Shown one piece after another: positions 48,725 through 61,725 of a stretch of 64,000 nucleotides of DNA; the first letter of the stretch is position 1, and each line of letters begins with the position of its first letter. Origin of the DNA: Enoplolaimus lenunculus. Lineage: Eukaryota; Nematoda; Enoplea; Enoplida; Thoracostomopsidae. The stretch lies in the NCBI GenBank assembly GCA_030248215.1, contig JASANG010000753.1, forward strand, positions 1 through 64,000. The letters are read 5' to 3'. The notes beneath the pieces were generated by a model, which did no database searches, was not told the DNA's origin, and saw only the letters and a program-made list of their open reading frames with translations. A program made the translations under genes and the position numbers.

Positions 48725-50385
48725 GTTTTTGCATATAGTTAGGTTACTTTTAGGGCATATGTGTATGTATAAAATATATCTGATAGTAAACAGTAATTTT
48801 AGTTTTGGTTTGGCTCAACCACGGGCGGAACAGCAATTGGTTGTACCGTGTAGTCACATAATAGTACATCTGATTTCTTACGCTAAACCTCGAAATAAAA
48901 CAATGACACGCTCGAAAACGTGTAACACGTATCATCAGTTAGCCCTGAGTTTTCTAGGTGAGGAGCTCCAGCAGTTCTTGATCTCAAAATTCGCACTCAA
49001 ATCGGGCTCTTTTATCAAAATCGAAAAACGCGCTGATTCTTAAGTTACACTACCTATAACCAACTGGTAATAAACACTACCAAATCTGAGAATATGGGTA
49101 CAGATCTAAGGTTTCGATTATGCACGGGTTGCACAATACTTGTCGTACGGCGCCTTCCTTCACCGTTCGTGACGGACCGGTATAGTACGCGAAGTATCCT
49201 AATTCTAAATTCCAATTTCACTACACTAGCTATATAGTTTCTTGTTGCAGAAACAGCTTTAAGCCTCCTCGACTTCTGACGACATAAACCTGTACATCTG
49301 GAATTTTCCACGTTCTGTAGTTTATTTGTACACCTACTACGCGTATGTTGAACTTCATTATTTTATTAACAAAAATTTGAATATACAACGAGCCTCTGCT
49401 TTGCACTTCCCGAGAACTTATTAATATTGGCGCAGTTTAATAGCGCCTCCTAATCTTAGGCCTACCCGTTATCATCATCTTTTAAAAATAGTTTTTAAAT
49501 TTTTCGCATTTGGCGCCAGTTGCAAGTAGGCTTACAGTTTCGACGAATAAATATATCTTGCGGTCGACCGAGCATGCAAGATGTTTTTTCATTTATGCAT
49601 TAGCGGGCTATTCAAAAGCCTGTACAAGTATGAACAGCCCTACATCTACAATAGAGTCTATGGTTACAGTTGGAAATTAATCATCTCTCTCCAACGCAGA
49701 CAATGTGCGATCAATATTTACGGTTCTGTTGCAATTTTATCGTTACCATTGTGAATCAAAGATGTTATAGCTAGGAAACAGAAAACCTGTTCCTCCATTT
49801 ACTTCACCTTGTGGTTGCAGTTTATAGTGGTAAATGCATCCGATAAACTTTACGTTTCCTATTTTGAAAAAATATGGCGCGGCTACGGTGGTGATTAACA
49901 AGCGCTTCTATAGCTACATAAGCTTGATACTCTGTGTGCTTAGTTGGTATCAGTTTTGTGCTTTGTTTTGTGGTTCTGCGCTACATGTCGATCAGTTTAT
50001 GTGGTGTAAAGCAAGGACGGCAATTTGCAAGCACATTGATGATCAAGCTTTTAAAGGAGTTTTTTTCTCGCTGCTTAAAAAGATGGGCTCAGTATGACTT
50101 AATTTTCAGAGCTAGTTTACTGTACATAAACTTGCGTATTAGATTTATATATTATATACAAAATTTTCCGTTAACTTTGGCAATCTGTTGTTTAAAATTG
50201 TCATTTTATCAGTGTAGGAATAGCTTATATAGGATTATTTCAAATTCGTATGATGGTTAGGTAAGTTAATTTTTTACATTTTCCCGTTGCGATCGTTTTG
50301 TTAATGTGTATGTTGTGTTACACATGGTTTTATGCTAGAGGACTGGACGAGCTCATTTAATTCCGACCGTAGCAGGGGTTCGGAT

Positions 50386-51105
50386 TAGGGATGTGCCGAT
50401 ACCAGGGTGCAACCGGAATTCCGGTTCCGGCATTTTTTCACCTTCCGGTTCCGGTTCCGGTAAATTTTTACCGGATTTAAAAATTCCGGTGTTATAATTT
50501 GGCCGTTTTCTTAACTTTGCTAATTTTTAAGAATCTCTTTTGAAAGCCACTTGTACTCCAAATATAAGCCAATGATGGTGGATTTCACTTCAGTCGACGA
50601 CGAAAATCTAAAATACAACAAATAAAATAAATACCTATGTTCGACTAAGGTTATTTCACAAATAATAGAGCAAAAAATAAGAATAAAATGAAATTTTTGA
50701 TGAAATGCATTTTTCACTTTCCGGTTCCGTTTCCGGTTCCGGTAAAATTTTCAAATTCCGGTTCCGGTTCCGGTAAATTGTAATTCCGGTTGCACCCTGG
50801 CCGATACCAAAATTTTTGCCGATGCCCATACCGATGCCGACCATTTTTCTGAAATTTTGCCGGTGCCGATTCCAACTTTAGTAAACCATGCTTTATAAGC
50901 AGATAGAATACTATGTACATTAGCTCTAACCATCATAAACAATTATAATTGTATAAGAACGGTTATTTTCAATTAATTTTTCCTAAACAGACACACCGGT
51001 GTACGCCCAGAAATGAACTTGGTAGCATTCCAACTGACTATTATGTGCGAAAAGTATCGGCAAAGAATGGCAAATTACCGATGCCGATCAATCGGCACAT
51101 CCCTT
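50386..51105. mobile_element. hAT-like MITE, family L copy 1, split by a family B MITE
   Basis: Ends TAGGGATGTGCCGAT and ATCGGCACATCCCTT, with a perfect 8-bp duplication GTTCGGAT (50378-50385, 51106-51113). Without the insert it is about 315 bp. Confidence 0.92.
50403..50799. mobile_element. hAT-like MITE, family B copy 3, nested
   Basis: CAGGGTGCAACCGGAATTCC to TTCCGGTTGCACCCTG, with a perfect 8-bp duplication GCCGATAC (50395-50402, 50800-50807) taken from the family L end. Near-identical core to 21312-21684. Confidence 0.93.
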
Positions 51106-51833
51106 GTTCGGATCTTCGATTTCCATCTTTGTTTCTCGTCGAACTCGGTACAACAAATTGGAGGCAGGTTAATTTTTGTGCAACGTTCCATTTTAATTAT
51201 GACAGCATAAAACCATTTTTTAAAATCAATACCAATACTTGTTGTACTAGTTTTTAGTCCAGATGATGTGGTAGTGAGTTTAGTTGAGGAAGTTCTGTAA
51301 AGCCATATTCACACTTAGAAGTTTTTGCAGCGAGAACTTGCCAATACAACTTGAACGAAATACTTACAGCTGCAGCAAGTATTTTCAAAGGATCACCACT
51401 TTCTTTCTGAATCTTGATATCAATACATATGATTTGAGTGCACTTGTGTATCATCCGAGATGTCATCGAGCGGGAAGGGAGCAGTGGCAGGTTGGGACAC
51501 CTCACTACACGAAAAATCGAAAATATTTATTTCTCATAGTATAGTCAAATAATATTTTGGATTCGAATATACCAAAATCGTTGCTGCAGAACATTTCAAT
51601 TTAGTGTAACAAATCTGTCTTTGAACGACTACAAAAGTGAAACATATAACAACGAAATTACAAGTGCCATACAAAAAAAGCGTTAAAATCATCGTAGTAA
51701 AACCTTAGATTCAGTACGTATTTATGACCCTGTTCGATTTCGAAATATGGGAACATGTTTAGGCAGATAAAGGTGTAACCGGCCACAGCGATGTAATACA
51801 TGTGTTTAGTGTGTTATGATATTAAATTTCAGA

Positions 51834-54800
51834 ATGAGCAAGTCATTGAGCCCGTCGTCATCGTCTCAGATACCTTCTGCGACAGCAGCTGACGCAGAGA
51901 CAAACCGTCAATACAGGAGCACTGGTGGGCCGACCGTGGGAGGAGTTAACGCAAATGCTGGCGTGGAAGCAATGCGTGTATCTGACGGCAGCGCCGGTGA
52001 CGATCGACCAATAAGTGTTGAATCCCTGCCGTTAAAAGGAGCTACTCGAGCAGCATCGTCACACGAGTCGTTTAGTACCGGTTCCACTGCCGTATTTCAT
52101 GGTTTGACATCCGCAATCGATAATGAAAATGAAACCACGATAGCGTCTATTGCTTCAAGTCGTACGGCCCTTGGAACTGCTGGCCGCCGTGTAGCTTCTC
52201 CACCGACTGAATTTTCTGCTTCTGCTGGAAGCGCAACAGTTGTTTCTGGCCAAACTGAAGTGGTTCCTAATACTAAAACTTTGAATACGCATCAGTTGTC
52301 GTATGGCAATAATTCTGTAATTTCTGACATTCCCAATTCGGACGGTGGCCATATAAAATATCAACAACCGCCGCCAACAGCTAACGCCGCCGGTTATTCA
52401 TCTACTAATCGAATGAATTCTAGTAATGCTAGCGGGTCTAGTTCACTGATAGACGGCTGTATATCAAAGCTAGATCCTAGACTTTCTGTTAGTGACGGTA
52501 ACAGTGGACATAAGCCGCAACAACACCATACAGACAGTGATTATGACCAAGTGCCTTTGTTGCCTCGTAACGCAACTACAGCTACTGTGACTGGCATCTC
52601 TGCTGACCGTTTAAAACCTATCAGTAACGATAAACTATCGAAAGATGCCGGCGAAGTAAATCGAACTGCTGCAGTCAATTCTGTCGGACCACAAGAGTCT
52701 GTGCAGACTCATGGTGAAATCCGTGTTGATACAACGAGCCTGGTTTCTACAATGGATGAAGAAGTTATGTATGCCTCTTGCGTTAGAGGTGAACAACGTC
52801 ATATACCAGGCGCTGGTACAGGCAGTTTAACTAGCGCTGGCGGTGTATTATTGTCTAGCGGTGAGACGGAAAACAGTGTCACAACCGCCAATCCTCAATG
52901 CCCGCCTTCCTCCTCTTCTGCTGCTACCACTGGTTCCGGCGGCGGTGTCAGCGGGGCGGCGAGCGCCGCAACCAGTCCGCCAGGACCGACACCGGGTGTT
53001 GTTGGCCGCGAGTTTGTCCGGCAGTATTATACTGTGCTCAATTCGGCGCCACAGTTTTTGTATAGGTATAGTTTATGAGAATATCGCAACTTTGAACTGC
53101 AGGGCAACTTGGAGTTTTTTGGCCTTGGAAATGTAAAGTTTCTGTCAATAACATAACACAGATGTTTTAATACAGTTAATCATAGTGTTTTTTAAACTGC
53201 TTTGGCAAGCTGCTGCAGTTTGCAATATAATATTTTAAATAAACTGACACTTCTGTAATTTTATAAAATGGTTTGGGCTCGTGTTTTAGGTTTTATTCGC
53301 ACGACTCTATCTTCGTATACGGGACTGAGGACGCAGCTGACGAAATAGTCGGGCAAGCGGTACGTTTGTGCTACCCACGGCAATAGCCAGGACTGGGATG
53401 GGTGGTTTCGGCCTCGGCAAGTCTTGGGATTTGGCTGGTCTAGGTCTAGATTTTGTGAGTCTTGGTGGTTTGTAAATTGAGACCAAAGAGATGAAAAAGC
53501 GATAAACAATTGTTATTAGCTGAGTTAATTTGTGTTGAAGAAAGGGCGTAGCAATGTTTTGCTCGTATTTTGGACTAAATGTATATAAGTAGTGAATCAC
53601 GTAAAATTTGGTACTTGTTTACTTCCATCGACACTATGACAGTTTTAATAAAGGCTCAAGCTCCCCAAACTGATTATTTCATTACATATCACATGCATGG
53701 CTTAGGCTTAGGTTTACGCTACAGGTTGATTACCAGTCGTAACACACAAACTAAGGTAATATGCAAATTAATTATTAGCTAACTATTCATTTATCGATTT
53801 TCGAGGATTGTAAACAATTTTTTCAGATTCCTGGCACCCAAAAACCCTTCAGTTTTACCCTAATGGTGAAATAATTTAAAAAGTCCATATTTAGGCTTGT
53901 CAATTAAACAAATATGCAAATTAGCTATTAGCTAACTTTTCAAATATTCGATTTAGAGGTTTGTAAACAAGTTATTCAGATTCCTCGCACTCACGAACCC
54001 CACAGAATTGAAATTAGATTGCTTGTAACCCTAATGACTAGTAAAAATAACTTAAAAAAGTCCTAATTTAGGCATTATCAATTAAACAAATATGCAAATT
54101 AGTTAATATAACTAATCATTTATCGTTTCTGGAGGTTTGCAAACATTTCATTTAGATTCCTCGCAGCCAAAAATGCTTATTACGGAAATTACATTGCTTG
54201 AAATCGTAATAATTGTGAAATATCTTAAGTCTCAATTTAGGCTTAACCAATTATTTAAAACACCAATGCGAGGTTAACATCCCTGGATGACATACTTTCA
54301 AACAAAAAAAGTTATTCAAAACTTCAAGTTAGAAAAATCTAATTTTTATTTTCAGTAACGGTTATAAATTGACCGAATTTGATACCAAAAGCCTCGGCCT
54401 CGCTAGGTTTTGTCTCTGTCTCGCTTTTTTGACCGGGACCGCCCATTCCTGGCCAAGGATCAATTCGATGCCGAGTTTGGGTTTAATATCTGTCAACAAA
54501 CCGACTTTTAAAAGGATAACGCCACCTTTATTGGGTAGAAGTAATTTAATTTTAAGACCGCATTGTTTTATCAAAAATATACAACGTATTATAATGTTCT
54601 TTATAGCAAACTAACAGTGTACCCAGGTGCAGGTTGCATTTTGCCGATACTTCGTCGCATAGTCAGCCTTCAAATGAGTAATGGTAGGTTAAAAACTCTA
54701 CGCGCGCTGATACGCATATTTTGTATGTTGCTAAATAAATATATATTGCTTATAATTGGACTAAATCATCCTCGACTGTTTATTGTAGTAATTATATACA

Positions 54801-57800
54801 TTTTTTTGCTCTGTTTTAGGCGATTCAAAACAAAATTGCGTCAATGGCGTTTTCCAATTGCCTCGCTAAAATTCGCAGCGTCCGTGCTCACCGAACGTTA
54901 GGTGAAGGTGTGGTAATCCAGGTACGTAATTTATTAAGATTATGCATTTAAAAATTGATCAAAGCAGTAATGAAAGCATGAGCTAGTGACAAAACAGACA
55001 TCTCAATAAACAATACTTTGACAATTTGACATACGTATTGCGTTTGTTTTTAGCTGTGTTTTCTGAATACTGCGAGCATTGGCAAACTAGCTCGTTGATT
55101 AAGCATCAGAATATTAAGCGAAGAGAGAACGCCTGGATATTAATTTTGGAGATGTGCCGACTCCAAAATTTTCGCCGATGCCGATTTTTATTTTCTAAAT
55201 ATGTCGATTCCAATTTGGATACACGACGCTTAAAGAATAGATAGCATAACAACATTATGTCATTCAAAATGCGAAGTTTTAAACCCTAATAACCATAAAA
55301 GTTTCTAATTTTGTGAGAACGGTTCATTTCAATTAATTTTTTCAAACATAAACGCAAGAGAAACAACCGTTTCTTTGATCAGATGCGCTGATATATGCCA
55401 ACAAGTGAAAGCAATAGCATTCCAACTCAGTGCTATGGCAAAAAGTGTCGGCAAAGACACGGCAATTGTTTTGCAGTGTCGATGCCGATACTCACGAAAA
55501 GTGTGGATTATTGCTGATGTCGATTAATCGACACAGTTAACCGGATATGCACATAAATTTGTGCGTTGTTGGTAGTTTTTGAGTCGTGCTTAAGTATTTG
55601 TATACGTACTAAAATTAAAATTAATTTTTACCTTGAATTTTTCATTTTACTTCAGTTTCAAAGTTAAAAGTAGTTATGTTATTCGGGACCACGTCCGCAA
55701 ATATTCGCTATTCAGTAGGTAGGTTTATACCAGAGACGATGACACCAGAACCCGATATCCGATCACTCCCTGGTATTTTGGGATAAAAAAGGGCGACGAA
55801 TCCGAACTTTTACGCAAAAAAGCTTTCTTTATCAAAACCAAATATCTGACTTTGACTAAACGTTCAACTTTGGCTGAATCAAAAACCGAGCCTGAGTTTT
55901 TATTGCCACCCTGCTGGGTCACAAGGGTTTGTCTGTGCAGCTATATACGGTCGCCTGATAATCTACACAGTGTTTTATTTCTTTGGTTGTAGGTTTGCGG
56001 CGAACTCAAAAACAACAATGATCCCTATCGGCGTTTCGTGCAAACATTTGTGTTGTCACCGCAAGCGCCGAAAAAATACTACTTGCACAACGATATATTT
56101 GTTTATCAGGACGAAATTTTTTCATCTTCCACGGATAGCACCGGTAAATAGATAATACAACAATTTTAGAGTGTTCACGTTTTATTTGACATGTTTGATT
56201 CAGCCAGGTCCGAAAAGGCTTTTGGTAACTGGGCGCCCCCTCACCAGTAGTAGTGAACCCCCAGTGGTGCTACGGGCCTGCATTCAGTCTGTATTATACC
56301 ACACTGATGGTAACGTGAAATCGACACTTGAAAACTGCGCAGGTTACAGCCCAGGTTTGTTAGATTTTGTTAGGTGTCCAGTCCACCAAAGCTAGTGGAG
56401 GTGCATTTCAAATGTTGCTGCATTTTGTAGTTTAAATTTTCTACTTCATCTGTTCTATTATCCAGGGGGCAATCGGAATTCCGAGTCCGATTAGAATTCC
56501 TAGAATTCCGAATCAAAACGAGTTCCGATTCCGATTGCACAATCAATCGGAATCGGAATTTCCACACTTTAATTTAAGGCCTACTTGTTGTGATATGTTG
56601 TACAAAAATTCTGCATCATTTATTAATTTTTTTCGATAAGTTAACATCAATAATTGATTGTAGTTTACACCCTGCTATTTTCTGGGAAATCTTCGATCAT
56701 ATATTGTATTTTTCAGGCACGGCATTGGACGCTAGCGAACCTCGTAGTGACAGTACTGCTGCAGGACAAGGCGGATCAAATTTGTCTATTCCGTAAGTTA
56801 TATACTTATGTATTTATTGCACTCTACGCCAGGAACATATTGCACTCCACGCCAGGGACATACAGTGCCCATTGTTTCAATAATATATTTTAGCCAGAAA
56901 CGAATGGTTGTCATCGCACCTTCACCGACCACTGCGTTACGTAAGTATCGGTGAAGCGTGAAAAAACATGCTTTACAATTAACAATTGGCTCCTGTTCCA
57001 GTAAAAGCTTATCTTTCAATTCCGGTATCCTGTGAAATTAATGTGGTCGATTCTTTTTATGCATATAATCAGGCATATTAATAGTGTTTTTATTTACAGG
57101 AATGGAGCGCCTTCGACGATGTCGATGACCACTTCGTCATCTGTTGAACACGCTCAACAACAACAAGAGCAGCAGCAACAACAAATTGCCTCTGAAGGTC
57201 TTTCGGTTCAACACCACCAACAACACGGCTACGTACAACATCAAACTGCTGGAAGCCATATCAATGTTAACGGAAGCAGTACTCCTGGCGCTGGCGGAGG
57301 CGGCAGCGGTATCATGTATCAATTTCAGGGAGCTGAAACAGGTGTCGGCCCACCATCGTCGACATACGACACGAGCTCAGCCGCTGCTGTCGCTGCCAGC
57401 AGCGGCGGCGCAGGTGTAGTCCGCCATCAGCCGAATATGCCACCTCCGCCGCCAGCGCCTCCACAATTTATGCAGCAAATTCCGCCCACTGGAGCTAGTG
57501 GAGGCGGCGCTCACCAGCATCATCATCAGCAGCAAACCCATATTCATTCGGGTAGCCCTGCTGCTACGGGTGCTGCTGGTAACAGTATTGATGCCGCCAG
57601 AGCAGCTGCAGTAGTTGCAGCGGCGACAGGTGGTGGCAACTTATCTGTAGTCGGCCCAGGCCGATATGTGCCAATGGCGCCACCGCCTGGACCGCCGTCT
57701 AGCCACGCAACAGCGGCGCAGTACGCGGCTGCGGTATCAGCCGCGACGCTCGTCGGACCAGGTGTTATTGCTGGTACTCCGGCGCCGCCGTTTGTTCGTG

Positions 57801-60800
57801 CAGTCCCGGTTGGCAACGTAGCCGCACCAGTAACTACCGTTATCCGGTTTCCGGTAACAGCGCCTGAATTTGTGCCTGGCCGCGCTGTGCATGGCGGCGG
57901 CTCGTCGGCTACGACGTTACCCGGAGGTGCAAACTTCAGCGGAGCTCAAGTCAGCACAGCTCCAGCTATCGTAACTGTAATGGGCGGTGCGACGGCAGCG
58001 AGCAGTGGTGGCCATGCCGGAACCATAGTATTTCCGGCAAATTCTGTCGGGAATATAGTTCCTGCCGAACAGGTTACTTTTGTTTCTCCTGGTTCGTCTG
58101 TTATCGTGCCCGCATGTGGCCCACACCAGCCTGGGAGTGCGCGAGAAGCAGTTTCGTATCCTGGCAGGTATGATCCTTTCAATATTTGACAATAAACGTG
58201 TCAGAGAAAATGTCAGAAAGTATCGTCTTAAAAGGTCTTCGGGTTCTGTGCTCAGATATTAATTGTCAGTAAGGGCGGACAATGAAGGGTAGAGAGATAT
58301 TTCCACTTTGAAGTTGGATTGGAACTGCGAAAAATGAGGGTTTATATAACAAAACGGCATATTTTCAGTTGCTTTATGTTGCTATATTGTCGTTCGCGAT
58401 ATTTTGTTTACCGTTAGAGAACCCGCAACTTTGCTTCACGGTTTCTTAAACAGTTTGATTTATAAATTTCTGAACCTGTTGCACAAAACTAGATTTTTGT
58501 GTCAAAATTTAATAGATTTAATGCAAAAAATAAACTAATTTACGCTGGCTACGCTTGACAGCTCCTCGTTCCTGTCGTACGTCGGTTTGGCTGTTAGCTT
58601 CCTAGATATTGTTTACACATACGTTCGGATTACACAACACATGGCAAGGGCAGATCTGAGGGGAACCAGGGATTCAGATTGGACACCTGGCCTGAACTAA
58701 CATAAAACAATTTATGCATCAGTAATATATGCTGTAACGGTCGCCCCTGATTGTCAGTTAAGGGTTTGTGGACGTGAGTTATGCCATTGGAAAATGACTT
58801 CCAATTTTGTGCAGCCGCCATGTAGAGTGGGATCCTTTGTTGATTTTACCTGTAATTTATTATGTCCCCCTTTCTGTCTAAATATCCATCGATCTATCTG
58901 CAATTGTGCATTGTGTTTTTACAGATTAGTGGCTTCTCCATCGTCATCGCAAGATGTAAATGAGCCGTTCACTGCTGGCGCTGCTGCCACGTATCATCCG
59001 TCATTGCGTGCCACCGCTGCTGCTGCTGGTAAACCACACGCCTTGCCGCAATCTGCCGCAGACGACGCTAGTAGTACAGTTGGGTCCGAACGGCCGGGAG
59101 ATATCGAGTCTGACGCAGTAGTGCAATCATCACCGCCACCGCCATTTGCTTCAAAAGATGCAACAACAATAACCAACGCTCAAGGGCAGCAACCGGTGTC
59201 TGCAAGTGCGTTTTGGTTGTGCTTTTTTGTTTTCTGGTTTTGGGAGCAACGGTGGTGTTTTTACTTTTATGTTACCGAGTGGAACCTTTGTAAGGTCATT
59301 CGCATACAATACCAGAGGGATCCGTAAAGTATGGTAATAAAATAGTCAATGAATATAGCGCCACATTAACGGAAACTGAACGTTTTAGTGCCTGTGTGAG
59401 TTGTGCACACTGTGTGTTGTAGCATAATTTGTGCTGTTTTATTTTGTTCTACCGTGCTTGAGAAAGCAACACTTAGTATTTGCATGTGATGGTGTGCGCA
59501 AATAGTGTGTTTAGTTACTCAGTATTCTAAACCAGGTGTACATTTTGGTATAGCTTTAATGTTAAATCTCCTCTGTATTATAATACTTGTCGTCTGGTTC
59601 CTGTAAAAAATTAATATCCGGTCCCGGCATACGGTAAATTTATATCCCGTTGCACCTTTCTTAGAAGTAACATGACGCGAACCAAGATTGCAACTGAACG
59701 CAACGCTACAAAAACATAGAATAGTGGAATAGCGTCGTTGTTAAAGTGTTAAAAATGCAATGGCGTTAAATGTTAAGCTTTTTTCATAAACACTTTGGAT
59801 ACCTTAGGCCATGGAAGGAAGAATTGTTATTCAGAAATTGAGAAAACTCGGAAATTGTGTTTATTTTGCTGTCTAGGGAGCGGCGTTACATCATCACAGG
59901 ACATTGCGTATCATCAGCAACAGCAGCAACTTCACACATCTCGACACCGTCATCATTATAATGAGCAACAACACCAGCCGCAGTATGAATTTGATGATTT
60001 CGCTGGCGGCGGTCCAGATTCAGCAACAACAAGCGATGAAGTCGTACATGGAAGACTTGAAATGGCGTCGCCAGATGCAAGCGTTGGTGGTGATGCTGAT
60101 GATAGCGAAATGATGCAAACAACAAACGAAAGACAGTCAGTCCTGTCAGCGAGTGGTGTAGAGGGTACGGAAAGTGCAGCTAGTATGCCACCAGCAATTG
60201 ATGATGGAAGCGAGCCCCCGTCAGAATCAGCGTCGACAGCTGATTTGTCGACACCGATATCAACAATTGCTGCCGTGACAGGCGCGACTCCCTTGGTTGG
60301 CGCTCAGGAAGAAGGTAAGTTGTATAGTTTGGGTTCAGCTCCGGAGTAGCTGTGTGGCAAAGAACCGACATCCGTATCATATAACGCAGTTTCAACTGAA
60401 AATAAATTTACCAGGAAAATAAACAGAAATCGGAATTAATTTTTGTACTGGAAGTGGAACATGAATTTAATATTAATTTTTCAATTAATTATAACGGGAC
60501 CAGGTATTTCAGGGGATAAAGCACTGCGGTCTAATTATTGTGTTTCAGCGGCTAACATCAAAACTTGGGCCAATGTAGCTGGGCGAGGTGGTGGTGGTGG
60601 TGTCGGCGGCGGCGGTGGCAGCAGTAGTAGACGTAGCGGTGGCAGCTCTGCACAACAATCACAATCCGGCGGACATCATCATTATCAACAAATGTCATCA
60701 AGCAGCAATGGACTAGTTCCTGCTTTGCAGTATGGTCAAGGACAGCGTGTCTCGCCTGGCGGAAACCAGGTAAGCAAACGAGTGGCAGAAGTTCTAGACA

Positions 60801-61636
60801 TTGCAATGCCATTTTCAGGATGTTTCGAGTTACCAATTAGGTTTGGGTACATTAGAAAAAATGACAGCCATCGCGCGCTGCGTTTCCGCCCGATTCCGCC
60901 TTATATTCATGGGGTATCTAGCACGGATCCACCGGATATTGATTGTACGAAATACCACAACCGGGAACTGATTAGTAAAATGTTTACATTAGCAACTGTT
61001 GACAAAATGGTAGTCGTATATATCTACTTTGCAGGCGTTTGCTTCGGCTCGCGGTGGACAAGGCAGCGGTGTTGATGAACCAGGCATGGGACAGCGTTCG
61101 TATCGTTCTTCTGCTGCAAGTGGAACTTCCAGCGGTGGAAACGCGGCGGCAAATTATCATCATCCACAACAGAAACGGTCGTTTGGAGGCAGTCAAGATT
61201 TTGACTATCAGAACCCAAATAGCGGAGGTCCTGTACCACCAATGAACAGTAATAGCGGTGGACCGGGGTCCAGGCAGTTTACAGCGTCGTTGTCTCGTGG
61301 TAGCCGCGGCGGGCAAGCATCGCCTGCTAATTATAGCTATTACGGTGGTCGTGGGTCTGCCGGTAGCGGGGGTGGACCACAGTCAGGCCCAGATGGGATG
61401 GGCCCCCCTTCGTCACGTGATCAGCAACAGCAACATCATTATCCAGACGATATGCAAGTGTTTGTGTCCGGCCTGCCGGGTGATATTCGTGAATCGGAGC
61501 TGAGAGAAGCGTTTGGATCGTTTGACGAAATTTTAGAAATCAGGATTGTTCGCCGCCAGCAAATGCAGCATCGTAGTAATGGGTTGCCAGCGATTGCTTT
61601 TGTTGTCTATCGGGCAAAGTAAGTTGAAATTTTATA

Positions 61637-61725
<89 letters not shown>

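Larger units (their letters stand above)
48725..51833. other. Divergent intergenic region between SLAIN and G3BP
   Basis: Start codons face away from each other across about 3.1 kb. It must hold both promoters and the G3BP non-coding first exon, but I could not place a TATA box or start site. A nested hAT pair occupies 50386-51105. Short frames (e.g. 48684-49043, 49934-50260) have no family match. Confidence 0.7.
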
